Under the pieces are notes generated by a model. That model made no database searches, was not told the origin of the DNA, and worked only from the letters and a program-made list of their open reading frames with translations. Positions 31,793 through 37,565 of a stretch of DNA of 37,565 nucleotides are shown here, piece by piece. Each line of letters starts with the position of its first letter. Positions within the stretch are counted from its first letter, which is position 1. This DNA is from Clostridiales bacterium (GTDB lineage: Bacteria; Bacillota; Clostridia; Lachnospirales; Lachnospiraceae): NCBI GenBank assembly GCA_020860365.1, contig JAJBUL010000035.1, positions 1 through 37,565 on the forward strand, written 5' to 3'. The position numbers and the translations under genes were made by a program.

Positions 31793-32803
31793 TTAGAATT
31801 TTCCAGCCGTTGCTGCTTCCTCGATGGAAACTGCTACCGCTACCGTCATGCCGACCATCGGGTTGTTGCCCGCGCCGATCAGACCCATCATCTCTACGTG
31901 CGCCGGTACGGATGAAGATCCCGCGAACTGCGCGTCAGAGTGCATACGGCCAAGGGTATCGGTGAAGCCATAGGAAGCCGGGCCTGCCGCCATGTTGTCC
32001 GGATGAAGGGTACGGCCTGTGCCGCCGCCGGATGCCACGGAGAAGTACTTCTTGCCCGCTTCGATGCGCTCTTTCTTGTAAGTACCAGCAACCGGATGCT
32101 GGAAACGGGTCGGGTTCGTAGAGTTACCGGTGATGGAAACGTCTACGTTCTCTTTCCACATGATCGCTACGCCTTCCGGAACGCTGTTCGCGCCGTAGCA
32201 ATTTACCTTGCCGCGAAGGCCGTCGGAGTAGGATTTGCGGAATACTTCCTCTACCTTATTGGTATACGGATCGTATTTTGTCTCTACATATGTAAAGCCG
32301 TTGATTCTGGAAATGATCTGTGCAGCATCCTTGCCAAGGCCGTTCAGGATGACACGAAGCGGTTTCTGACGAACCTTGTTCGCTTTCTCAGCGATGCCGA
32401 TGGCACCTTCTGCTGCCGCGAAGGACTCATGGCCAGCAAGGAATGCGAAGCACTCAGTATCCTCCTCCAGGAGCATCTTGCCAAGGTTGCCATGGCCTAA
32501 GCCTACCTTACGGGTATCTGCTACAGAGCCCGGGATGCAGAAAGACTGCAGGCCCTCGCCGATGGCTGCCGCCGCATCTGCTGCCTTGCGGCAATTCTTC
32601 TTGGTTGCAATTGCTGCGCCTACGGTGTATGCCCAGCAGGCATTCTCAAAGCAGATCGGCTGAATGCCTTTGATCTGGTTGTAAACATCCAGTCCGGCGT
32701 CTTTTGTGATTTTCTCTGCTTCCTCAATGGAAGCGATTCCATAACTGTTCAGTACGGAATTGATCTTGTCAATTCTTCTCTCATATGATTCAAATAAAGC
32801 CAT
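31793..32803 (-). CDS. GGGtGRT protein
   Basis: 336 residues named for the motif seen here as ASGGGTGRTLHPDNMAAG (about residues 262-279). The family is strongly conserved in anaerobic Clostridia and a few other anaerobes and is nearly always beside an IscU-like scaffold gene, as here. No biochemical function is established. Other visible features: an Ala-rich helix (CRKAADAAAAIGEGLQSFC), a glycine-rich stretch (KVGLGHGNLGKMLLEEDTE), and a conserved C-terminus (MVGMTVAVAVSIEEA). No signal peptide. AAGGAGGTG precedes the ATG, 19 nt after the scaffold stop. An Fe-S related role is inferred from the partner. Confidence 0.9.
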   Translation of the reverse strand: MALFESYERRIDKINSVLNSYGIASIEEAEKITKDAGLDVYNQIKGIQPICFENACWAYTVGAAIATKKNCRKAADAAAAIGEGLQSFCIPGSVADTRKVGLGHGNLGKMLLEEDTECFAFLAGHESFAAAEGAIGIAEKANKVRQKPLRVILNGLGKDAAQIISRINGFTYVETKYDPYTNKVEEVFRKSYSDGLRGKVNCYGANSVPEGVAIMWKENVDVSITGNSTNPTRFQHPVAGTYKKERIEAGKKYFSVASGGGTGRTLHPDNMAAGPASYGFTDTLGRMHSDAQFAGSSSVPAHVEMMGLIGAGNNPMVGMTVAVAVSIEEAATAGKF

Positions 32804-32822
32804 TTTGTCACACCTCCTTTAC

Positions 32823-33515
32823 TCACTCTTTGCGCGGGTCAATAATCTTCACTGCATCAGCTACACGGCCATACTGACCTTTCGCTTTTTCCCATGCGGT
32901 GTTCGGATCGTCGCCTTTTTTGATGAAATCTGTCATCTTGCCAAGGCTGACAAACTGATAACCAATGATCTCATCATCTGCGTCAAGAGCGATACCGGTT
33001 ACATAGCCTTCTGCCATCTCCAGATAGCGCGGGCCTTTCTTCAGTGTGCCATACATGGTGCCGACCTGAGAACGAAGTCCCTTTCCAAGATCCTCCAGAC
33101 CAGCGCCTACCGCCAGACCGTCCTCTGAGAACGCAGACTGCGATCTGCCGTATACGATCTGTAAAAACAGCTCTCTCATAGCTGTATTAATTGCATCACA
33201 GACAAGGTCCGTGTTCAGTGCCTCCAGAACCGTAAGTCCCGGAAGGATTTCTGCTGCCATGGCCGCAGAGTGCGTCATTCCAGAACAGCCGATTGTCTCA
33301 ACCAGAGCTTCCTGGATCACGCCATCCTTAATATTCAGGCTCAGCTTGCAGGCACCCTGCTGCGGTGCGCACCAGCCTACGCCATGTGTAAAGCCAGAGA
33401 TGTCTTTGATCTCTTTTGCCTGTACCCATTTTGCTTCTTCCGGGATCGGAGCGGCGCCATGATGGACTCCCTGCGCCACTGGGCACATTTCTTCTACTTC
33501 TCGTGAATAAATCAT
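32823..33515 (-). CDS. IscU/NifU-like iron-sulfur cluster assembly scaffold protein
   Basis: Start at 33515 (MIYSREVEEMCPVAQG, 230 residues) after AAAGGAG; the track's extra 18 residues are leader. It has the scaffold-like motifs WCAPQQGACKLSLNIKDG and VETIGCSGMTHSAAM, comparable to the cysteine motifs of IscU/NifU, so it may hold a transient Fe-S cluster. It is longer than IscU, with a C-terminal region (GYVTGIALDADDEIIGYQFV) particular to this family. It precedes the GGGtGRT gene in a two-gene operon. There is no cysteine desulfurase nearby, so it is not a standard isc/suf unit. Confidence 0.88.
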   Translation of the reverse strand: MIYSREVEEMCPVAQGVHHGAAPIPEEAKWVQAKEIKDISGFTHGVGWCAPQQGACKLSLNIKDGVIQEALVETIGCSGMTHSAAMAAEILPGLTVLEALNTDLVCDAINTAMRELFLQIVYGRSQSAFSEDGLAVGAGLEDLGKGLRSQVGTMYGTLKKGPRYLEMAEGYVTGIALDADDEIIGYQFVSLGKMTDFIKKGDDPNTAWEKAKGQYGRVADAVKIIDPRKE

Positions 33516-33645
33516 TGTCTTACTCCTTTCGGTAAAAATAAAAATATGAAACGATAAAATCGTTTGCACGCAGCCATCACACTCTGCAAGCGCAAAACTG
33601 TTATAGCTGCTTTATTCTCATAAAGCGACAGATGCGGCAGATGAT
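33516..33645 (-). promoter_or_regulatory. Long leader of the scaffold-GGGtGRT operon with small hairpins
   Basis: Contains AAACGAT-aaa-ATCGTTT next to the gene, GCTTTAT-tctc-ATAAAGC near 33608, and TTGCA...TGCAA arms. No coding sequence and no known riboswitch consensus was recognised. With the interlocked repeats at 33649-33685 it suggests a structured 5' leader. Confidence 0.4.
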
Positions 33646-33648
33646 TGT

Positions 33649-33685
33649 TACATGGCCAGGTTGGAGACTACCATGTACTCCAACC
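33649..33685 (-). ncRNA. Interlocked inverted repeats (switch- or pseudoknot-like)
   Basis: Minus strand order: GGTTGGAG, TACATGG, TAGT, CTCCAACC, TGG, CCATGTA. Arms 1 and 4 pair over 8 bp; arms 2 and 6 pair over 7 bp, crossing the first. Linkers are short, so the two helices are more likely alternatives than a full pseudoknot. It lies in the leader of the scaffold gene and 45 bp past the galE stop. Confidence 0.45.
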
Positions 33686-33729
33686 ATATTCACCTGCACA
33701 AATCTGTTCACTTATAAGCATAGTAAATA

Positions 33730-34746
33730 TCAGTCATTATACCCATTCGGGTTCATCGACTGCCATCTCCAGCTGTCCGCACACATTTCATCAATGCCGT
33801 ACTGCGCTTCCCAGCCCAGCTCCTCTTTCGCCTTCGTCGGATCCGCATAACAGGTCGCGATATCGCCCGCGCGGCGCGGTTTGATTTCATAAGGAAGGGT
33901 CTTCCCGCAGGCTTTTTCGAACGCGTGAAGCACCTGCAGCACGCTGTAGCCCTTGCCGGTGCCAAGATTGTAAATACGGACTGCCGGCTCATCGTCGAAC
34001 TTCTTCATCGCCTTTACATGGCCGTTTGCCAGGTCGACCACATGGATGTAATCCCGCACGCCTGTCCCGTCCGGTGTGTCGTAGTCATCGCCAAATACGC
34101 CCAGCTTTTCCAACTTGCCGACCGCCACCTGCGCGATGTATGGCACCAGGTTGTTCGGAATTCCCTTCGGATCCTCACCGATGATGCCAGCCTTGTGCGC
34201 GCCAATCGGATTAAAATAGCGCAGCAGCACCACGTTCCACTCCGGGTCGGACACATGCAGGTCCGTCAGAATCTGCTCCAGCATTCCCTTCGTCTGCCCA
34301 TATGGATTTGTGATCTGTCCTTTCGGGCAGTCTTCCGTGATCGGCACAAACGCCGGATCCCCGTAAACTGTCGCAGATGAGCTGAAAATGATCTTCTTTA
34401 CACCATGGTTTCTCATAACGTCACAGAGCGTCAGAGTCCCGGTAATGTTGTTATGATAGTATTCCAACGGCTTCCGCACCGACTCACCGACCGCCTTATA
34501 GCCGGCAAAATGTATCACGGAATCAATCGACTCTTTTTCAAAAATCGCGTTCACCGCTTCACGATCCAGCATATCCGCATTATAAAAGGTAATCTTTTTC
34601 CCTGTGATTTGCTCTACCCGCTCAATTGCCTTTTCATTCGAATTGTACAGATTGTCCATCACGACGACGTCATATCCGTTGTTCAGAAGCTCCACACATG
34701 TATGGCTGCCGATATAACCGGCTCCGCCCGTTACCAATACTGTCAT
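33730..34746 (-). CDS. galE: UDP-glucose 4-epimerase
   Basis: Interconverts UDP-glucose and UDP-galactose with bound NAD. Start at 34746 (MTVLVTGGAGYIGSHT, 338 residues) after AAGGAGG; the track's 52-residue extension covers the leader and promoter. Motifs: GGAGYIGSH (NAD loop), VIHFAGYKAVGES, SSSATVYG with the catalytic Ser/Thr and NPYGQTKGMLE (YxxxK), RYFNPIGAH, and RDYIHVVDLANGH. Single gene with its own promoter. It serves galactose use and sugar-nucleotide supply for surface glycans. Complete. Confidence 0.97.
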   Translation of the reverse strand: MTVLVTGGAGYIGSHTCVELLNNGYDVVVMDNLYNSNEKAIERVEQITGKKITFYNADMLDREAVNAIFEKESIDSVIHFAGYKAVGESVRKPLEYYHNNITGTLTLCDVMRNHGVKKIIFSSSATVYGDPAFVPITEDCPKGQITNPYGQTKGMLEQILTDLHVSDPEWNVVLLRYFNPIGAHKAGIIGEDPKGIPNNLVPYIAQVAVGKLEKLGVFGDDYDTPDGTGVRDYIHVVDLANGHVKAMKKFDDEPAVRIYNLGTGKGYSVLQVLHAFEKACGKTLPYEIKPRRAGDIATCYADPTKAKEELGWEAQYGIDEMCADSWRWQSMNPNGYND

Positions 34747-34773
34747 ATTTTCCTCCTTGCCCGGTATCACATC

Positions 34774-34792
34774 CGCGGTCAGCACCGCGATT
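34774..34792 (-). promoter_or_regulatory. Hairpin in the galE leader
   Basis: CGCGGT-gctg-ACCGCG on the minus strand, a perfect 6-bp stem about 30 nt before the galE start. Possibly a stability or operator element. Confidence 0.35.
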
Positions 34793-34809
34793 CCTTCTGG
34801 TCGTCTCCC

Positions 34810-34838
34810 ATGATACACTTTTCTGCCTGTTTTGTAAA
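34810..34838 (-). promoter_or_regulatory. Promoter of galE
   Basis: Minus strand TTTACA (34833-34838), 17-nt spacer, TATCAT (34810-34815). The transcript begins near 34804. Confidence 0.65.
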
Positions 34839-34923
34839 CAAAAAATCCTTCCGTTCCGCGAAAAAACGCAAAAACACCGCCAAAAATCCCACAGAAAAAC
34901 ATCTGTGCGAAACCCTGTTTCTA

Positions 34924-34932
34924 TGATATACT
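34924..34932 (+). promoter_or_regulatory. Extended -10 promoter of apbE
   Basis: TGATATACT (extended -10) about 150 nt before the apbE start. The leader of about 145 nt (34940-35084) has no recognised riboswitch. Confidence 0.5.
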
Positions 34933-35084
34933 AAACGTCAGGCAGTCTTTCAGGTTCGTTCATCGACCCTGGTATACCTGTCATTACGATTCTGTATAAA
35001 ATATTCTGACCGTTTTTTGCGCATCCATCTGGCCAGCATCCACAGATTGCCGGAAAACAGCCAGAAAGACGAAAGGAGTTTCCT

Positions 35085-36203
35085 ATGTTTCGATTTCCTT
35101 TTTCCTCAAATATGGGGGATACCCACCCCGCTGTCTGCCCATGCGGCCTTTCTCCTAAGAGTGTACGGAAAATGGCCCGCTCCCGTCGTTTCCTGCCGTT
35201 CATACTGGCGGTTGCCCTGCTTTTCCCGTCCCTCCCGGCTTTTGCTGAAGAAGAAAAGACTTCAGAGACTGGCTTTTTTCTGGACACGGTGATCACAATC
35301 ACCCTCTATGGAGACACGGATTCTGCTGCCATGGACGGATGCTTTGAGTTACTGGATGAATATGAACAGATGCTCAGCCGCACCGTCGAGGGCAGTGATG
35401 TGTGGAACGTCAATCACAGCGACGGCGAACCCACCGAAGTGAGCGAAGAAACCGCATACCTGATTGAGACCGCTCTATATTACTCGAAACTGTCTGACGG
35501 TGCCTTTGATATCACAATCACACCGCTGGTGGAGCTCTGGGATGTGCAGAACAAAGCCAGCCTGGTTTCCGAAAATGAGACAACAGAGGAAGCTTTGTCT
35601 TCCGGGCTGATTCCCTCCGACGAGGAGATCGAAGAAGCTCTGGCGCATATTGACTATACGGTCGTTTCCTGTGAAGGCACGACGGTTACCCTCTCCGATC
35701 CGGACGCCGAAATTGACCTCGGAGGCATTGCAAAAGGATATATTGCGGATTGTCTGGAGGAATATCTGCTATCCACAGGGATTGAGAGCGCTCTGATCAA
35801 CCTCGGCGGCAACGTACAGACGGTCGGCACCAAGCCGGACGGCAGCAGTTGGAAAATCGGTATCCAGAAGCCATTCGGCGGGAGTTCAGACATCATTACC
35901 GTCATCGAATGTACCGGGGAATCGGTCGTTACCTCTGGAACCTATGAGCGATATTTTGAAGTGGAGGGAACGATTTATCACCACATTCTTGACCCCAATA
36001 CCGGATATCCCACTGACAACGGACTCGTCAGCGTCACGATCCTGGCCGACTCCTCGACCGTCTGCGATGCCCTCAGCACGACCTGCTTTGTCCTCGGCCT
36101 GGAAGATGGCATGGAGCTGATCGAAACCATTGACGGCGTAGAAGCCCTGTTTATCACAGAAGATGAAACCATGTACCGCACCAGCGGATTCCCCGCAGAT
36201 TGA
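35085..36203 (+). CDS. apbE: FAD:protein FMN transferase (ApbE family), secreted
   Basis: Attaches FMN covalently to Ser/Thr of extracytoplasmic redox proteins such as RnfG/NqrC-type subunits. 372 residues. Start ATG 35085 with AAAGGAG 7 nt upstream; this gives an unusual 29-residue lead before a classic signal (FLPFILAVALLFPSLPAFA). Without it, ATG 35172 would give a normal signal but has no good ribosome site. ApbE motifs: DTVITITLYG, AFDITITPLVELWDV, EIDLGGIAKGYIAD, ALINLGGNVQTVG, and the metal/FAD site HHILDPNTGYPTDNGLVSVT. No lipobox cysteine follows the signal. 15 bp before the next gene, so likely co-transcribed with it. Confidence 0.94.
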   Translation: MFRFPFSSNMGDTHPAVCPCGLSPKSVRKMARSRRFLPFILAVALLFPSLPAFAEEEKTSETGFFLDTVITITLYGDTDSAAMDGCFELLDEYEQMLSRTVEGSDVWNVNHSDGEPTEVSEETAYLIETALYYSKLSDGAFDITITPLVELWDVQNKASLVSENETTEEALSSGLIPSDEEIEEALAHIDYTVVSCEGTTVTLSDPDAEIDLGGIAKGYIADCLEEYLLSTGIESALINLGGNVQTVGTKPDGSSWKIGIQKPFGGSSDIITVIECTGESVVTSGTYERYFEVEGTIYHHILDPNTGYPTDNGLVSVTILADSSTVCDALSTTCFVLGLEDGMELIETIDGVEALFITEDETMYRTSGFPAD

Positions 36204-36218
36204 AAGGAAGCGTGAAAT

Positions 36219-37457
36219 ATGCGCCACGAGACCCATCCTTTAAAGGAAGACGAAATACTGCTGATTGAAAGCAAGTCGCTCCGCTCCATCCTGGCGGAAG
36301 TATCTTCCGAAGAGTTCTCATGCCGGAGCTGTCTCTTCTTTGATATTGAAACCACCGGCCTGTCTGCTGAGACGTCCTTTCTGTTTCTGATCGGCTGCAT
36401 CTGTTATGAAGCCGGAAGCTGGAACCGCCACCAGTTTTGCATTCACCTGGTACAGGAAGAGAGCCTCCTGCTCTCTTCCTTTTTCGAAATTGCGAAAAAA
36501 GTGCGTTTTCTGATCCATTTCAATGGCAATACCTTCGACATCCCATTTATCCAAAAACGGGCGGCTGCATATGGACTTTATCCGCCCTTCGATGATCTGC
36601 ACTCCATAGACCTCTACCAGCACTTCCGCCCGCTGCGCAAGATTCTGAACCTTCCGCACATGAATCAAAGCTTCCTTGAAAAATACATTGGGTGGGAACG
36701 GGAAGACCGGCTAAGCGGGAAAGAGGTCGTCTCCCTTTTCTGGTACTATGCGGCCCAACAAAATACAGGCAGAGCCAAATCACTCTCTCCTTCCAGCGGC
36801 ATCAATGGTGTTCCCGACGAGCAGGCTGCGGAGCTGCTTCTGCTCCAGCACAACCGCGACGATCTGCTCGGTATGCTGCAGATTCTAAAGCTGGAAGCTT
36901 ACGTGATGCTTTTATCCGGATCCATTTCCAGCACTGCCATTTTGCCGGAACAAGGCACAGACACAGGCGAATACCTGCATCTTGCTTTTCTCACAATCCT
37001 GCCTCTTCCTCACCCGTTGCTTCTGACAAAACCACTTTTTATAAAGGATGAGAAGCCTGCAAATATTACGCTTTCCATAAACGGTTCATCCGGAGAGCTT
37101 ACTGTCCCTGTTTTCTGTGGTACGCTCCGGTATTACATCCCGGACTATAAAAATTATTACTACCTTCCCCTGGAGCATCAGGCGCTCCACAAAAGCGTCG
37201 CCTCTTATGTCGCGAAGGACTATCGCGTTCCCGCAAAACCCGATACCTGTTACGTAGAAAAAACAGGACGCTTCCTGCCACTGCCGACCGGCGTCCAGAC
37301 ATCGGGCAGCGTCGCTTTTCTAAAGGAGAAACCGATCTTCCGGAAAAACTATGAAACAAAACATTTTTACTTTGAATCTACGGAAGAATCTGATCAACAG
37401 GAAGCGCTTATGCTTTCCTACGCCAGGGCACTCCTTACCCACTTCTGGCAAAGATGA
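36219..37457 (+). CDS. YprB-like ribonuclease H-fold exonuclease domain protein
   Basis: 412 residues. The N-terminal half is an RNase H-like (DnaQ-type) fold: motif I FFDIETTGLSAET, motif II IHFNGNTFDIPFI, and motif III HNRDDLLGM (about residue 210), giving a DEDD-like set. This matches the YprB/RNase H_2 family of Firmicutes; its cellular substrate is unsettled. The C-terminal 190 residues are family-specific and unassigned. AAGGA about 11 nt upstream is a moderate ribosome site. It follows apbE by 15 bp; the two have no obvious functional link. Confidence 0.85.
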   Translation: MRHETHPLKEDEILLIESKSLRSILAEVSSEEFSCRSCLFFDIETTGLSAETSFLFLIGCICYEAGSWNRHQFCIHLVQEESLLLSSFFEIAKKVRFLIHFNGNTFDIPFIQKRAAAYGLYPPFDDLHSIDLYQHFRPLRKILNLPHMNQSFLEKYIGWEREDRLSGKEVVSLFWYYAAQQNTGRAKSLSPSSGINGVPDEQAAELLLLQHNRDDLLGMLQILKLEAYVMLLSGSISSTAILPEQGTDTGEYLHLAFLTILPLPHPLLLTKPLFIKDEKPANITLSINGSSGELTVPVFCGTLRYYIPDYKNYYYLPLEHQALHKSVASYVAKDYRVPAKPDTCYVEKTGRFLPLPTGVQTSGSVAFLKEKPIFRKNYETKHFYFESTEESDQQEALMLSYARALLTHFWQR

Positions 37458-37466
37458 TATGTGCAG

Positions 37467-37509
37467 TCGGATAGGTAGACAGGCTGGAACCCCCTTCTCC
37501 CCTATCCGA
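37467..37509 (+). terminator. Hairpin after the YprB-like gene
   Basis: TCGGATAGG and CCTATCCGA pair perfectly around a 25-nt loop just after the stop. There is no T-run; it may stabilise or end the apbE-yprB transcript. Confidence 0.4.
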
Positions 37510-37537
37510 TGCGCGAGCCGGTTGCGTCTTTAGCCGC

Positions 37538-37562
37538 AAAAAAAGAGGAAAGGTCTTCCTCT
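37538..37562 (-). terminator. Terminator of a minus-strand gene beyond the right edge
   Basis: Minus strand AGAGGAA-(5 nt)-TTCCTCT followed by TTTTTT. It indicates that the next gene beyond the window is convergent with the YprB-like gene. Confidence 0.8.
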
Positions 37563-37565
37563 CCG

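Overview
The window looks like a chromosomal segment of a strictly anaerobic, low-to-mid GC Clostridia bacterium, most likely a gut Lachnospiraceae. The grounds are a gap-pgk-tpiA glycolytic cluster, a rubrerythrin, an anaerobic cobaltochelatase (CbiK), strong AGGAGG ribosome binding sites, and the paired GGGtGRT / IscU-like scaffold genes typical of that group. Most genes lie on the minus strand. No rRNA, tRNA, CRISPR array or intact insertion sequence was seen.

Layout. (1) 1-2715, minus: tetrapyrrole genes cbiK-hemA-hemC (hemC runs off the left edge). (2) 2824-12420, minus: a long apparent operon that is the most unusual part of the window. Its order is small YezD/DUF2292 protein, metK (SAM synthetase), a secreted substrate-binding protein, ABC ATPase, ABC permease, an atypical radical SAM protein, a NifH-like iron protein and two NifD/K-like subunits, ending at a strong terminator. 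(3) 12.4-14.9 kb: rubrerythrin, a solitary HipA-like kinase and a 51-residue small protein. (4) 14.9-18.5 kb, minus: gap, pgk, tpiA, with a structured 141-bp element between pgk and tpiA. (5) 18.5-25.6 kb: PHP histidinol phosphatase, D,D-carboxypeptidase, a C69 dipeptidase plus DUF1254/DUF1214 secreted protein pair, and an orphan Wzz/BY-kinase fusion. (6) 25.7-30.4 kb: an eroded region with a TetR regulator, a beheaded ABC exporter ATPase fused at its break to the end of a phage-type DNA polymerase, a MqsR-like toxin with a Panacea-domain antitoxin, and remnants of a radical SAM gene. (7) 30.4-37.5 kb: NIF3-like protein, the GGGtGRT protein and its Fe-S scaffold partner, galE, apbE and a YprB-like RNase H-fold nuclease.

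How the genes work together. The nitrogenase-like set keeps all NifH-type ATP and [4Fe-4S] ligands. Its catalytic pair carries three conserved cysteines in one subunit and only one in the other. That suggests a single-cluster, DPOR-like electron relay rather than a P-cluster/FeMo-co nitrogenase. Co-transcription with SAM synthetase, YezD and a sulfonate/taurine-type importer suggests a reductase for an imported, probably sulfur-containing, small molecule, or for something built with SAM. This is inference: the substrate is not visible in the sequence. The neighbouring cbiK-hemA-hemC genes leave a tetrapyrrole substrate as an alternative.
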